DNA of 64,000 nt from Niastella soli (GTDB lineage Bacteria; Bacteroidota; Bacteroidia; Chitinophagales; Chitinophagaceae): NCBI RefSeq assembly GCF_017742245.1, contig NZ_JAGHKO010000004.1, positions 868,001 to 932,000 of the forward strand, read 5' to 3'. Of the stretch, positions 36,052 through 46,412 are shown piece by piece. Every line of letters starts with the position of its first letter. Within the stretch, counting starts at the first letter, position 1. Under the pieces are notes generated by a model. That model worked only from the letters and a program-made list of their open reading frames with translations. It had not been told where the DNA came from and did not search any database. The position numbers were made by a program, and so were the translations under genes.

Positions 36052-38991
36052 TTAAAAAACATTATATCCAAAGCTCACATAGTACAAACCGCCTACACTT
36101 GGATTACCAAAGGCGGTTGTATAATACTTGTTCAATAAATTAGTAGCGCCCAGCTTGATCATACTTTTGATCTTTGGCAGGCGATAATTAACCTGGCCAT
36201 CCAGTGATCCAAAAGAGGCAACTTCGCCACTACCAAAGGTGCCTTCCCACAGCATTTTATCCTGCCAGCGATACAGGATGTTAAAACCCCAATTGCTGTT
36301 ATTTATCTTTTCATTACCGAAGGTGGCATTGAAACGCACTTTTGGTGTATTAAAGAAGGTCACCAATCCTGGTTCTACATCATTTAATTTATCACCTGAA
36401 ACGTTTACCCCCACCTGATAACCTTTTTTAAGGTTATAATTCACACTTACCCCCCAACCTAAAGCTTTTACGGTACTGGAGGAATTATATATGAAAGAAT
36501 AATTGGTAGTAGTAAACGGACTAGCCAATTCAGCAAATGCTTTGCTCTGATCGGCGCTTGCCCCTCTGCCAACCGCTTTACGGCCCAGGAAATCTTTGTA
36601 TTGGCTATAATATCCATAGGCATCAATCAGCAGGTTGCTGGTAAGCAAACCGCGATATCCTATTTCATATGAGTTGGCTATTTCGGGTTTCAGCGTACCG
36701 AAATCAGCAACTTTCAGTAACGTTGGATTAGGTGTACCAGCATTTATTGAATTGCGGTAATCAACTATGCTTTCGGCAGTATACGCCGGACTGGCATCGA
36801 AATGATAGAACGTATAAAAATCGGGCATACCGCCAATGAGTATGCTCGCCGGAGTTCTCAGGTTGATCCATTGGTCCTGGGTGGAAGGGAAACGGTATGC
36901 CTGTTGATAAGATAAGCGGAAGCTGTTGTCTTTTGCCACTTTTATCAAAGCCGTAGCCCTCGGTGTAAACCGTCCTTTGAAATTTTCATTTTTATCGTAT
37001 CGACCTGACACCGTTAATTTCAAAAGGTCTTCAACTACCCATTTGGATACCTGTGCATATCCACCTACTTCACCGATACCAATTCTGCCGGTTGTATCGG
37101 CAAAAATGGTCCCATGCGAGTTCAATGAATACAACCGGTAACTGGCGCCCACCAGCACTTCGGCCCATTTAATTTTTTCAGTAAAATTATACTGGCCTTC
37201 GAAATGATACATATCGGTTTCATCCATGAATTTAGAGCCACCGTCTTTTATTGATTTACTTACGGCATTATCAAAGGCCGCCTGATATTCAGGTGTACCT
37301 GGTAAATATCTACCTCCATCGGCTACGCCCCTGGCGGTGCCATGCGCGGTTGCATCGGGTAATACAGCGCCGCCAGCACCCGGTAATATTCCCAGTCTGG
37401 CCGCCCCATAAGTACCGGTATATTGTTGAAACCACAATTGGTCGGCCTTCCAGGACCGGTTAATAGCCACAGCAGAGGTGGTGGCGGTAAAGGCATCGCC
37501 TGAATTCTCCTGGATGGTATAGCCCCTCAAAAACCAGTTTTTTGATTTAAATTCCAGTTTATACTGACCCATGATCAGGTTTTTGATGCTGTACCGGTCA
37601 GCACCTGTATATACAGTAGTACCGGTACCCCAGTTACCCTCCAGGATTGCTTCCGTATTCTCGGTTATTTTATAATGAAGCGCACCAGCCAGTTTTACAT
37701 TATACGTGTTATAATCAACCAGGTCTTTTTCATTATATCCTGTACGGCTTACATATTGACTTCCATATATTCCCTTGTAATTATTGTTAGGCGCATTACT
37801 GGTAGGAATTAAGAAAGGCAAATAGGTTGCATACGGTGCCAATGCCGGATTAGCAGCCCAGGAAGCAGCGATTTGCTGCGGTGTTAAACCGCCTGCGATC
37901 TGTGCATCAAGACCGGCCAAAGCAGGCGCTGTACCAGGCGTTGCAGAAACCTGGGCTCTAACAGCCTGTGCAAAAGCCTGCATACTCGCGCTGGCCTCAT
38001 CACCAAACACATTCACCCCATCATAGTTGGGGTCAGAGGTGCGATCGCCAGGTTTCAATTCACTGAATACATTGTTCCTATTCAGGTTGCGATAATCGGT
38101 AGCCTGCCAGTCATCGGCTTTTACAAACTGACCGGAGATCCTGAACGCAAACTTATCACTGATCTTTTTTGCATAGCGAAGCGACCAGTCGTAATACGGA
38201 GTGGCATTGTCCTTAGCAGGATCGTTAAAATGCATAAAACCCTGCTTTACCTGAAAACTAAGTCCCTGGTTCTTCCATGGACTTTTACTGTTCATTAACA
38301 GGGTGCCATTCATACCGCCCGAACCATACAGGGCAGAGGAGGCGCCTTGTAACAGCTCCACATTGTCAACGTCCAGTTCGGTAAGGCCAATGATATTACC
38401 CACGCTGAAATTTAAACCAGGTGCCTGGTTATCCATTCCATCAACCAACTGGTTAAAACGCAGGTTACCACTACCATTAAAACCCCGGGTGCTGATGGTG
38501 CGAAAGGTCAAGCTCGATGTTGTAAGATCGACCCCTTTCAGGTTAGCCACCCCATCATAATAATTGGGTGCAGCCGATGCCCGGATGGCCCCCACATTCA
38601 TCCGTTCAATAGACACGGGCGATTCCAGAATCCGTTCTGGTACCCGGCTGGCGGAAACAACCACCTCAGCACCTAAACTGGAACCAGGGTCCAGGTCAAT
38701 ATCTATGGACCCGGCGCTTGTTACCTGTACTTCTTTTGAAGTAAAGCCTACTGAAGAAACAACTAAGGTGAGGGGCAATGCATGGGAACTTGCGAACTTG
38801 AATGTTCCCTTTTCATCGGTAAAGGTTCCGGAACTTGATCCTTTGATCGATACGGTAGCAAAAGGAATAATTTCCTTGTTTGTACTACTTCGTACGGTCC
38901 CGGAAATAGTGGTTTGAGAACTGGCAGCAATCGTAATCATTAAGAGCAAGGATAAAGCTGCCAGGCAACGAGAATATTTACTCATAGCCAT
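36052..38991 (-). CDS. TonB-dependent outer-membrane receptor with carboxypeptidase-regulatory domain
   Basis: A 979-aa receptor. Signal peptide to ~25 (LSLLLMITIAASSQ); a CarboxypepD-reg-like beta sandwich ~27-105 (ISGTVRSSTNKEIIPFATVS, GTFTDEKGTFKF); plug domain ~110-225 (VVVSASRVPERILESPVSIE, TRGFNGSGNLRF, GSGGMNGTLLMN); then a 22-stranded barrel ending FGNPSVGGLYYVSFGYNVF with a terminal Phe. It takes up a scarce ligand with energy from TonB. No SusD partner follows, so it is not a SusC/D glycan importer of the paired type; ligand unknown. The start could also be GTG/ATG up to 39036, but the ATG at 38991 begins the signal peptide. Confidence 0.93.
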   Translation of the reverse strand: MAMSKYSRCLAALSLLLMITIAASSQTTISGTVRSSTNKEIIPFATVSIKGSSSGTFTDEKGTFKFASSHALPLTLVVSSVGFTSKEVQVTSAGSIDIDLDPGSSLGAEVVVSASRVPERILESPVSIERMNVGAIRASAAPNYYDGVANLKGVDLTTSSLTFRTISTRGFNGSGNLRFNQLVDGMDNQAPGLNFSVGNIIGLTELDVDNVELLQGASSALYGSGGMNGTLLMNSKSPWKNQGLSFQVKQGFMHFNDPAKDNATPYYDWSLRYAKKISDKFAFRISGQFVKADDWQATDYRNLNRNNVFSELKPGDRTSDPNYDGVNVFGDEASASMQAFAQAVRAQVSATPGTAPALAGLDAQIAGGLTPQQIAASWAANPALAPYATYLPFLIPTSNAPNNNYKGIYGSQYVSRTGYNEKDLVDYNTYNVKLAGALHYKITENTEAILEGNWGTGTTVYTGADRYSIKNLIMGQYKLEFKSKNWFLRGYTIQENSGDAFTATTSAVAINRSWKADQLWFQQYTGTYGAARLGILPGAGGAVLPDATAHGTARGVADGGRYLPGTPEYQAAFDNAVSKSIKDGGSKFMDETDMYHFEGQYNFTEKIKWAEVLVGASYRLYSLNSHGTIFADTTGRIGIGEVGGYAQVSKWVVEDLLKLTVSGRYDKNENFKGRFTPRATALIKVAKDNSFRLSYQQAYRFPSTQDQWINLRTPASILIGGMPDFYTFYHFDASPAYTAESIVDYRNSINAGTPNPTLLKVADFGTLKPEIANSYEIGYRGLLTSNLLIDAYGYYSQYKDFLGRKAVGRGASADQSKAFAELASPFTTTNYSFIYNSSSTVKALGWGVSVNYNLKKGYQVGVNVSGDKLNDVEPGLVTFFNTPKVRFNATFGNEKINNSNWGFNILYRWQDKMLWEGTFGSGEVASFGSLDGQVNYRLPKIKSMIKLGATNLLNKYYTTAFGNPSVGGLYYVSFGYNVF

Positions 38992-39131
38992 GGAGTTTTT
39001 TTGGTTATAGAGCAAAATACGATTTGTATGTTTCAACAGAAAATTTTATTTAAACACATCTTGTTGATTTTGTTGATATTTCGGGAATTCTTTTTTTTCA
39101 TGATATTATTCACCTCTGGTATCTTCGGCCC

Positions 39132-40058
39132 ATGAAATCATTACAATTTCCGCAGCAGACGAAGTTTTACAAGGGCAAGGTCAGAGATGTATATACCATT
39201 GACGATCAATGGCTCGTAATGATAGCCAGTGACCGTATTTCTGCATTTGATGTAATATTACCCCGCCCTATTCCTTATAAAGGACAGGTATTAAATCAGA
39301 TTGCTGCCTATATGTTGCAGGCTACCCGCGACATATGTCCCAACTGGTTAGTATCAGTTCCGGCCCCCAACGTATCGATAGGTAAAAAATGTGTTCCCTT
39401 TAAGATAGAAATGGTTGTACGTGGTAATTTAACGGGTCATGCCTGGCGTACTTATGCTAGTGGCAAACGGGAATTATGCGGTGTTCCCCTACCCGAAGGC
39501 ATGAAAGAAAATGATTATTTCCCTACTCCCATCATAACACCAAGCACTAAGGCAGAAGCCGGTCACGACGAAGATATTTCGAAGGAAGAGATCATTGCCA
39601 CCGGACTGGCATCGGCTGCTGACTGGGCTGTACTGTCAGCATATGCCTTGAAACTGTTTGAACGTGGAAAGGAAATTGCCGCCAAACAAGGACTTATATT
39701 AGTAGATACAAAATATGAGTTTGGAAAGATCGGTGACACCATTTATTTGATGGATGAGATCCATACACCCGATAGCAGCCGCTATTTTTACGCCGATGGC
39801 TTTGAGGAAAGACAAAAAACCGGCGAACGCCAGCAACAGCTGAGCAAAGAATTTGTACGCGAATGGCTTATTGCCAACAATTTTATGGGCAAAGAAGGAC
39901 AAACCGTTCCCGAAATGAGCGACGAATGGATCAACACCATCTCAAAACGATATATAGAATTATATGAGAAAGTGATCGGGGAACCCTTTAAACCCGAAGC
40001 ACTGAACGAAGATGAAACCTATACGCGCGTGGTGAAGGCCCTTGGCGAATTGAAGTAA
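39132..40058 (+). CDS. purC: SAICAR synthetase (PurC)
   Basis: Phosphoribosylaminoimidazole-succinocarboxamide synthase, 308 aa, the ATP-dependent step that joins aspartate to CAIR in purine synthesis. Landmarks: [14 protein letters not shown] (nucleotide-binding start), [33 protein letters not shown], and [13 protein letters not shown], then [29 protein letters not shown], the family signature. Length fits the eukaryote-like/longer bacterial form. A TATCTTCG box, one base off the -7 consensus, lies just upstream. Alone, with its own terminator; no other pur genes in the window. Confidence 0.96.
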   Translation: MKSLQFPQQTKFYKGKVRDVYTIDDQWLVMIASDRISAFDVILPRPIPYKGQVLNQIAAYMLQATRDICPNWLVSVPAPNVSIGKKCVPFKIEMVVRGNLTGHAWRTYASGKRELCGVPLPEGMKENDYFPTPIITPSTKAEAGHDEDISKEEIIATGLASAADWAVLSAYALKLFERGKEIAAKQGLILVDTKYEFGKIGDTIYLMDEIHTPDSSRYFYADGFEERQKTGERQQQLSKEFVREWLIANNFMGKEGQTVPEMSDEWINTISKRYIELYEKVIGEPFKPEALNEDETYTRVVKALGELK

Positions 40059-40080
40059 AGCAAACAGGTAATAAATAATT

Positions 40081-40115
40081 AAGCCCCGGTGTTTAGAAAG
40101 CATCGGGGCTTTTTA
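40081..40115 (+). terminator. Terminator after purC
   Basis: AAGCCCCG and CGGGGCTT pair, with TTTTT after the stem, 22 bp past the stop. Confidence 0.92.
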
Positions 40116-40142
40116 TATTTTGTGCTTGATTTACCAACTGAT

Positions 40143-40547
40143 ATGGAATATGCCTACTTCATAGCCGGCACACTCTTTCTGATCTTTGGTCTTTTTTTTC
40201 TCAAAGATCGTATAACCTTTTTAAAGTATGGAATCGAAGCATACGCCATTGTCATAAGAATTGAAGTATCTATCCGTGATACGGAGGATGGGAAAAGAAC
40301 AACCTACATACCCCACTTTAAAGTTGTCACTCACGATCATACTGAATTAATATTTACCCATGGCAGCTCCGAAGAATGGGGCCGATGGTCAATTGGCGAT
40401 CAAATAAAAGTGGTTTACAATGACTCTTTTCCCGGTGATGTTGTGGTATGCACTCCCTGGGAAAAATACCGAAAGATAATAATACTCCTGACCCTTGCAA
40501 TCATCTCTTTTATCATCGCATGTTTGTATTTAGTTGATGTTTTATAG
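40143..40547 (+). CDS. Small DUF3592-like membrane protein
   Basis: A 134-aa protein with a hydrophobic segment at each end (~3-19 and ~114-131) and a beta-rich loop between: AYAIVIRIEVSIRDTEDGKR, YIPHFKVVTHDHTELIF, GDQIKVVYNDSFPGDVVV. This matches the DUF3592 pattern, function unknown. Start at 40143 is preferred since the frame upstream runs through the purC terminator. It overlaps the promoter side of the following lactonase gene: its stop TAG is 14 bp before that ATG, so the two may be co-transcribed. Confidence 0.8.
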   Translation: MEYAYFIAGTLFLIFGLFFLKDRITFLKYGIEAYAIVIRIEVSIRDTEDGKRTTYIPHFKVVTHDHTELIFTHGSSEEWGRWSIGDQIKVVYNDSFPGDVVVCTPWEKYRKIIILLTLAIISFIIACLYLVDVL

Positions 40548-40561
40548 TGTATCTTCCCTAT

Positions 40562-41674
40562 ATGAAACACATCTGGCACAGTTTACTATTGCTTGTAATT
40601 CCCATTATTACCAATTGCCAAACGAATTACTACTTAATAATCGGCACCTATACGCGTGGAAATAGCGAGGGCATATATGTATATAAAATGAATACGGAAA
40701 CCGGTGAGGCTTCCTATGTAAATAAAGCTACCGCCTCAAACCCCTCCTATCTCGATCTTTCGCCGGATGAAAAATTTGTGTACGCTGTAAATGAAGACGC
40801 CAGTGATAAAGGCAGCGTATCAGTTTTTTCGTTCGACAAAAGCAATGGCTCCTTAAAGTACATCGATAAGCAAACCAGTGGTGGCGACCACCCGGCTTAT
40901 GTAGCCGTAAATAAAACCGGCAAATGGGTAGCCGTAGCCAATTATACCGGCGGCAGCTTTTCTACCCTGCCTATTATGGCCAACGGCACACTAGGCGTTC
41001 CTACTACCATTCAACATACCGGCAGCAGTGTGAATAAAGAAAGACAGGAAAAACCACATGTGCATTCCACCGTTTTCTCGCCCGACGACAAATACATTTT
41101 TACGCCTGATCTGGGTATCGATAAAGTAATGATCTATTCATTCAACCCGGGCAGTGGTAAACCAGAACCGGCGTCTGTTCCCTTTGTAGCTACCCCACCC
41201 GGCAGCGGCCCACGCCATTTTACCTTTCATCCCAATGGAAAACTGGCCTACCTGGTTGAGGAAATGGGCGGTGAAGTTTCGGGCTATAAGTACAACAATG
41301 GGAAATTGACCTTGTTCCAACGCATTTCAACTTATGCCGCTGATTTTAAAGAAAAGAAATGGTCGGCTGATATTCATGTTTCGCCCGATGGTAAATTCCT
41401 GTATGCCACTAACCGGGCTCCGGATTCTATTGCCATTTTTTCAATCAATACCCCGAACGGTAAACTTACACATATCGCCACAGTATCTACCCAGGGCGAG
41501 ATACCACGCAACTTCACCATCGATCCTACAGGGAACTTTTTACTGGTGGCCAATCAGGAAAGCAACAATATTGTGATCTTTAAACGCAACAAAGAAACCG
41601 GTTTGTTAACCGATACAGGCAAACGCATCGAAGTTGGTAAACCTGTTTGTTTGAAGTGGGCAAAAGAAGACTAA
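40562..41674 (+). CDS. Exported lactonase-family seven-bladed propeller protein
   Basis: A 370-aa protein of the 6-phosphogluconolactonase (Pgl, YbhE-like) propeller family. Signal peptide ~1-20 (LLLLVIPIITNCQ). Blades carry the repeated DLSPDEKFVYAVNE, FSPDDKYIFTPDLGIDK, FHPNGKLAYLVEEMGG, and SPDGKFLYATNRAPDSIAIF motifs, with RHFTFHPNG typical of the family. Since it is exported it probably acts on an outside lactone rather than in the pentose phosphate pathway (inference). Follows the DUF3592 gene by 14 bp and ends at a strong bidirectional terminator. Confidence 0.9.
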   Translation: MKHIWHSLLLLVIPIITNCQTNYYLIIGTYTRGNSEGIYVYKMNTETGEASYVNKATASNPSYLDLSPDEKFVYAVNEDASDKGSVSVFSFDKSNGSLKYIDKQTSGGDHPAYVAVNKTGKWVAVANYTGGSFSTLPIMANGTLGVPTTIQHTGSSVNKERQEKPHVHSTVFSPDDKYIFTPDLGIDKVMIYSFNPGSGKPEPASVPFVATPPGSGPRHFTFHPNGKLAYLVEEMGGEVSGYKYNNGKLTLFQRISTYAADFKEKKWSADIHVSPDGKFLYATNRAPDSIAIFSINTPNGKLTHIATVSTQGEIPRNFTIDPTGNFLLVANQESNNIVIFKRNKETGLLTDTGKRIEVGKPVCLKWAKED

Positions 41675-41687
41675 AAATATTAAAAGC

Positions 41688-41728
41688 AAAAACGCACTGT
41701 TACATGTCCTATGTTTACAGTGCGTTTT
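41688..41728. terminator. Bidirectional terminator between the lactonase gene and trhO
   Basis: AAAAACGCACTGT and ACAGTGCGTTTT pair perfectly over 12 bp around a 16-nt loop, between two convergent stops. Confidence 0.93.
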
Positions 41729-41734
41729 GATTTC

Positions 41735-41776
41735 AGTTGTAAGTTGTGAGCCCATTGCCTATTCCCCATTGCCTCC
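41735..41776. repeat. Heptamer cluster at the trhO stop codon
   Basis: GTAAGTTGTGAGCCCATTGC, then CTATTCC, CCATTGC. On the reverse strand the trhO stop TAG (41759-41761) is the TAG of a GGAATAG unit, a degenerate form of GGCAATAG. Confidence 0.8.
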
Positions 41777-42811
41777 TCTGTCTCCCAGCTTAGGTCTTAA
41801 TCTGGCGCGCGATTTATTAAAGATATTCCGTCCCTTATCGATGCCCTTGCGCTGTTCTTTTCTTTCTTCCTCGGGTAAATGAATAAAATCCTGGCATTCC
41901 TTGCTGCAGCAGCCTTCATGATGCTGAGCGCAATTTTCGCACTGGATAAATAACAGGTGACAACCATCGTTGGCACAATTCACATGGGTATCGGCCGGGT
42001 TACCGCACTGGTGACAACGGGCAATGATATCAGGTGTAATGCGCTCCCCCAGCCTGTTATCAAACACAAAGTTCTTTCCAATGAACTTGCTATCAAGCCC
42101 ATCATCCTTCACCTGTTTGGCATAATTGATAATGCCGCCTTCCAGGTGAAACACGTTTTGAAACCCGTGATGAAGCATGTATGCACTGGCTTTTTCGCAT
42201 CGTATGCCACCGGTGCAATACATAATGATATTCTTATCTTTCTGGTCTTTCAGCATATCAACCGCCATGGGCAGTTGCTCACGGAAAGTATCGCTGGGCA
42301 CTTCCAGCGCCTTTACAAAATGGCCCACCTCATATTCATAATGATTGCGCATGTCAACCACAATGGTCTCAGGGTCGTTTAGCATGGCATTCAACTGTTC
42401 GGCGTTTACATACCTGCCTTTATTGGCCATGTTAAAGGTCTCATCGGAAATGCCATCGGCCACGATCTTGTCGCGCACTTTTATTTTCAGCACCCAAAAC
42501 GATTTGCCGTCATCATCTACTGCAATGTTCAGGCGCAAACCGCTCAAAGGCTCAATGGAATATAAATAAGTTTTAAAGGCTTCAAAATTACTGGCCGGTA
42601 CGCTGATCTGGGCATTAATGCCTTCATTCGCCACATAAATGCGGCCAAACACTTTTAATACTTCCAGATTTTTGTACAGCTCGTTGCGGAATTGTTCAGG
42701 TTCGGGGATGGGAAAATACTTATAAAAAGAAATGGTAGTACGGGGTTCTGTTTCCTGGTACAAACGTTCTTTCAGCTCCTTTTGGGAGACGCGGTTATGT
42801 AAGATTGCCAT
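41759..42811 (-). CDS. trhO: tRNA uridine(34) hydroxylase TrhO (rhodanese-like)
   Basis: Oxygen-dependent enzyme that makes 5-hydroxyuridine at position 34 of certain tRNAs (YceA/YbfQ family), 350 aa. N-terminal acylphosphatase-like domain ~20-110 ([33 protein letters not shown]), rhodanese domain ~125-230 with catalytic Cys in [13 protein letters not shown], and a Cys-rich C-terminal zinc-type region ([29 protein letters not shown]). The basic tail is variable. Stop codon embedded in a heptamer repeat. A -7 box at 42862-42869 is its likely promoter. Confidence 0.94.
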   Translation of the reverse strand: MAILHNRVSQKELKERLYQETEPRTTISFYKYFPIPEPEQFRNELYKNLEVLKVFGRIYVANEGINAQISVPASNFEAFKTYLYSIEPLSGLRLNIAVDDDGKSFWVLKIKVRDKIVADGISDETFNMANKGRYVNAEQLNAMLNDPETIVVDMRNHYEYEVGHFVKALEVPSDTFREQLPMAVDMLKDQKDKNIIMYCTGGIRCEKASAYMLHHGFQNVFHLEGGIINYAKQVKDDGLDSKFIGKNFVFDNRLGERITPDIIARCHQCGNPADTHVNCANDGCHLLFIQCENCAQHHEGCCSKECQDFIHLPEEERKEQRKGIDKGRNIFNKSRARLRPKLGDRGGNGE

Positions 42812-42861
42812 AATTGAATTTTTGCGACCGCTTGCAGGGCAGTCAAAAATTATAAACGCGG

Positions 42862-42869
42862 CAAATTTA
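42862..42869 (-). promoter_or_regulatory. -7 element TAAATTTG of trhO
   Basis: Perfect TAnnTTTG on the reverse strand, 50 bp before the ATG and touching the start of an inverted-repeat arm. Confidence 0.5.
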
Positions 42870-42982
42870 GTTTATTAGTTATTAAGTTTTTAAGTTCATT
42901 AGTTCTGAATTTCATGAGGCTTCTAAAAATTTAGAAATCAACAATTAAAAGAACTCAATAACTCAATAACCTACAAACTGTT
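42870..42982. repeat. TTATTAGTT-type inverted repeat
   Basis: Left arm TTTATTAGTTATTAAGTTTT, then TAAGTTC; right arm, reverse strand, GTTTGTAGGTTATTGAGTTA, then TTGAGTTC. Imperfect arms of about 27 bp around a ~55-nt centre, in the gap between the DUF5686 gene and trhO (same direction). Confidence 0.8.
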
Positions 42983-45448
42983 TTACAGCTTCCCAAATCC
43001 TCTGATTCCCAATCGAATACCAAATGTAGAGACCTTGTCTTTATCGAAGCCCCAGACAAGATCCAGGCGGGCAATTTTCAGGATGTTCTCAAAACCAGCG
43101 AAGACCTCCACATATTCCTTATCACTATCGGCATACAGGCCATTGGCACCCGCTACGAGGTACCAATTTATTGCCCTGAAAAGAGGTATCTTATTGGTGA
43201 GCAGTCCATTAAAATGATGTTCAATATGCCCTTCTGCATACAGCCGGTTCTTATTGCTGTACTTATAGTAGGGCAATAACTGAAAGCCATTCAGGTACTC
43301 CACAGAGGCCAGGACCTGGTTACCGTTAAAATGGGTATAATCTATTACCTCTACGCTGTCGCGCCGTATAAAGCCTCCAAGGGCCCATTTATAGCGAAAA
43401 TTACCTCCCAGGTTCAGGTTCAGGTTTTGTTGCACATCAAACCGCCATTTGGCATAATTGATATCACTGCCCAGCCAGTTGGAAATGCCCTGCCAGTACG
43501 AGAGGGTTAACAAGGGATAGTGGGAACCTACGTTCACGATCCTGTCGGGATATTCAATATATTTTGTTCCGGGCAACCAGCTAATACCACCATTAGCGAT
43601 CAATGCCTGGTGCCTTTCAAAGTTTTCCGCCATAATTTCAATAGGGAAATTCGGGGTGAACTCAATCCCCTTGCGATCGCCTAATGAATATGAGGAGGTA
43701 TTCTCCAACGGAATACGGTCTTCGTATTTCAATCCGCCAAAAACAGTGATCCCATTTCCTACATCTTTTGAAAAGTTGAACCGTGCATACCAGGCTTCAT
43801 AAAACTTGGCATAATTGCGTTCAAACAACCAGCTGCGAATGGTATTACTTAACTGGCCAATGGGATTGGCATTATTGATCTGGTACACCCAACTACCCCC
43901 GCTTAGCGAAAACGAAGAAAAGTACTTTTTTCCATGCGTATAGGTAAAGGTGCCTGAGGCATTGAGGTGATGATTGCTGAGTCCATACCGCAGGGCAGGT
44001 TCTATACTAAAGGCCCGTCGCGACCCGGGAATAGTATCCAGCAGTTTGGTATAGCTGCCGCCAAAGCTGCCAAGCCACCCTTCCACCGTATTGTAAGCAA
44101 AGGTTTCCAGCACCGGATTCACGCTGTACATTTCCCGCTTTTTTTCGCGGTAGAATAACTGGCCTGTTGCCACCAGGGGAAACAGGTGTGGTTTATTACG
44201 CCGGCGATCGATAGAATCGAGGTAATGCGGATCTTTATGTGCTTTTTCCAGGCTGTCCTTCTTGGTATAATCGGCTATTTCATCGGCCTGTAGTGGCAGC
44301 GGGCGAACAGAATCCCAAAAGGCAGCCGGTTTTTTATTGGATCCTTCATAGATCTTCAGATAGGTATTGTTAAAGAATCTCCGCTCAAAAGCAGGCGCAG
44401 TGTTAAACTGGGAATACACATTTACAAAACTGCCAAATGCATCAAAGCCCAGCAGTTTTACGGCCGGGTACAATACCTGCGTTTTTATCACCCATACCTC
44501 TTTGTTAAACGGCACATACAATTGTTCAATATTCAGCGAGTCAATCAATTCCATTTGCGAGGCCTTGGTAAGCCGCAATTGCAAACTGTGAATACGCCAG
44601 TCGCCTTCAGTGATATTGATATACCCGGTGAACAACGGTTCATACCGTCGCCTAGGCGTTACTTTAATGCGATTGATCTCGCGGCCATCTTCAATAAAAC
44701 TGCCTTCGTATTGATAGCGGTAAAAATTCAGCGCACTGGCAGCGATGGGCGAAATAAATCCACGTGGGTTCAGGTTGCGGCCTACCTGGATATTGTTCTC
44801 ATAAAACGAAACGATCTGGGGTGTGCTTAATCCAAACTCATCACTTCTACCGCTTACCTTGGTTGATAATACTTCAATCTTGTTCTTACGCGGCTTTTCA
44901 ACAGAATATCTTGCTACAGTTTCAGAGAGAAAAAGCATTTTCCGTTGACTGGTATCACCATCTTCAAAATCAATTGTTTCGCCCAGGAATTTTTTAGGGT
45001 AGGCGCGTAACTGCAGCTGGCCCTTTATATACACTTCACATTGAAAGGTATTGAGCTGGTGCTGATAATACGGTCTTTTTTTTATGGCATTGCGAATGAT
45101 CTCATAGGCAGGGTCTTCCCCTCCGGGTTTTACTACTACTTCCTTTAAATTGAATTGTTGTATGGAAAGCTGAAAATCGAGTGTGATATTGTCTGCACTT
45201 ATGGTGATCGTTTTTTCCTGCCGGCTATAACCTACGTATTGGGCAACGATGGTGTAAGAACCGGGGGGTAGCTGCAGGAAGTAATCCCCTTCTTTATTGG
45301 CCGTTGTGCCCAGTGTAGTGCCTTTTACCAGGATGGAAGCATACACAAGCGCCTGTCCTTTTTCGTCAGTAACCTTGCCGCTGATACGGGCAGCGTGCAC
45401 GGATGTAAAGCCAACAATAAAGAGGGAAATTAAGGTCAGTATTCTCAT
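42983..45448 (-). CDS. Outer-membrane protein with CarboxypepD-reg and DUF5686 domains
   Basis: An 821-aa protein. Signal peptide ~1-20 (LISLFIVGFTSVHAA) from the ATG at 45448 (45478 is an alternative with a worse N-terminus). Residues ~22-110 form a carboxypeptidase-regulatory sandwich (GKVTDEKGQALVYASILVKG); the remainder is the DUF5686 region, ending in a predicted barrel with alternating aromatic strands. Found throughout Bacteroidota; function unknown, maybe surface assembly. Alone, with the inverted repeat at its end. Confidence 0.9.
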   Translation of the reverse strand: MRILTLISLFIVGFTSVHAARISGKVTDEKGQALVYASILVKGTTLGTTANKEGDYFLQLPPGSYTIVAQYVGYSRQEKTITISADNITLDFQLSIQQFNLKEVVVKPGGEDPAYEIIRNAIKKRPYYQHQLNTFQCEVYIKGQLQLRAYPKKFLGETIDFEDGDTSQRKMLFLSETVARYSVEKPRKNKIEVLSTKVSGRSDEFGLSTPQIVSFYENNIQVGRNLNPRGFISPIAASALNFYRYQYEGSFIEDGREINRIKVTPRRRYEPLFTGYINITEGDWRIHSLQLRLTKASQMELIDSLNIEQLYVPFNKEVWVIKTQVLYPAVKLLGFDAFGSFVNVYSQFNTAPAFERRFFNNTYLKIYEGSNKKPAAFWDSVRPLPLQADEIADYTKKDSLEKAHKDPHYLDSIDRRRNKPHLFPLVATGQLFYREKKREMYSVNPVLETFAYNTVEGWLGSFGGSYTKLLDTIPGSRRAFSIEPALRYGLSNHHLNASGTFTYTHGKKYFSSFSLSGGSWVYQINNANPIGQLSNTIRSWLFERNYAKFYEAWYARFNFSKDVGNGITVFGGLKYEDRIPLENTSSYSLGDRKGIEFTPNFPIEIMAENFERHQALIANGGISWLPGTKYIEYPDRIVNVGSHYPLLTLSYWQGISNWLGSDINYAKWRFDVQQNLNLNLGGNFRYKWALGGFIRRDSVEVIDYTHFNGNQVLASVEYLNGFQLLPYYKYSNKNRLYAEGHIEHHFNGLLTNKIPLFRAINWYLVAGANGLYADSDKEYVEVFAGFENILKIARLDLVWGFDKDKVSTFGIRLGIRGFGKL

Positions 45449-45568
45449 ATCGCGCGACGAACGCGAAAATAAGGCCAATTGTTGATTAGCTACTCAGTAA
45501 AATAGTTAAAACAGCTTACAAATAGATCAGACAGCCCTTTTTATATATGAACCGGAAATATGTAGCAC

Positions 45569-46036
45569 TTAGCCATTGGCCTGCACTACAATTGTCTTTG
45601 CGACCAGATCACCCACGCGCTGCGCTTTTTTATTGCTGTTGGCAGTAGCTACCCCTACCATGCCACCAAAAGGAAGAAAATCAACAAAATCGAACAGATG
45701 TCTGACTATACTGCTAACGATGTCTAATTTTGAGCCATCATGATTTAAGACCCTTATCCCAAACATGACCTTACCAATGGTTTGACCCTTATTAAAGGTT
45801 TCATAACCTGGCAGTATCACCAGCCAGGGTATAACAACGAAGGCATTGTTTATAATATCATTATATAAACCTACCCATTCTCCATTACCTTTTATTGTTA
45901 GCCAGCGGCCATCCGAAAAATGAATGATCACACCTGTTACTAAAGCGTAGATCAGGTAGTCAACAAAACTGGCCAGCCAGCGGATAAATTTTGATGCCGG
46001 CGGTGGCGACTCAAAATCTCTTAGAATATCTTCCAT
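45569..46036 (-). CDS. RDD-family membrane protein
   Basis: A 155-aa protein with three hydrophobic segments (~20-42, ~65-85, ~115-135) and the RDD pattern in altered form: FIRWLASFVDYLIY at the start and KGQTIGKVMFGIRVLNHDG in the middle, where the Gly/Lys/Arg stretch is family-typical. Role unknown, possibly ion exchange in some members. Last gene of a three-gene operon; 6 bp after the 120-aa membrane protein. Confidence 0.88.
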   Translation of the reverse strand: MEDILRDFESPPPASKFIRWLASFVDYLIYALVTGVIIHFSDGRWLTIKGNGEWVGLYNDIINNAFVVIPWLVILPGYETFNKGQTIGKVMFGIRVLNHDGSKLDIVSSIVRHLFDFVDFLPFGGMVGVATANSNKKAQRVGDLVAKTIVVQANG

Positions 46037-46042
46037 AAACAG

Positions 46043-46405
46043 TTAATACCTTTCCCGGCTATCGATATACTTACGTAGAAAACTTCCCGATAAAGCAGAC
46101 AGCCCGCCAATAATGGCTCCCACTACACCGGTTATTAGTATTAGCATTGCGGAAGAACCGCCTAAAGGAAACAGGCTGGCCATGCGGGTTGATAAAATAC
46201 TGTCGTTTTGTGCGTCTATCCACCAGGCGAGTAATCCCCAGAATAATAATATGCTTACAAAACCTGTTAGCCAGGCCATACCAGGTTTTTGATAGATAAA
46301 AGCGGCTACGCAAAACGATACCAGCGCTACACTCCAGAAAGGTAAATAGAACCCGGCCGCAAAACTTACCACGATTGTCAGTAATATGGAAACACCAAAT
46401 TTCAT
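46043..46405 (-). CDS. Hypothetical four-helix membrane protein
   Basis: A 120-aa protein with four hydrophobic segments (~4-20, ~25-40, ~45-63, ~82-105) and a short basic end (RKYIDSRERY). No family recognised. Seven bp downstream of the acylase stop and six bp upstream of the RDD gene, so all three are co-transcribed. A link to the acylase is inference. Confidence 0.8.
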   Translation of the reverse strand: MKFGVSILLTIVVSFAAGFYLPFWSVALVSFCVAAFIYQKPGMAWLTGFVSILLFWGLLAWWIDAQNDSILSTRMASLFPLGGSSAMLILITGVVGAIIGGLSALSGSFLRKYIDSRERY

Positions 46406-46412
46406 CTGTGCT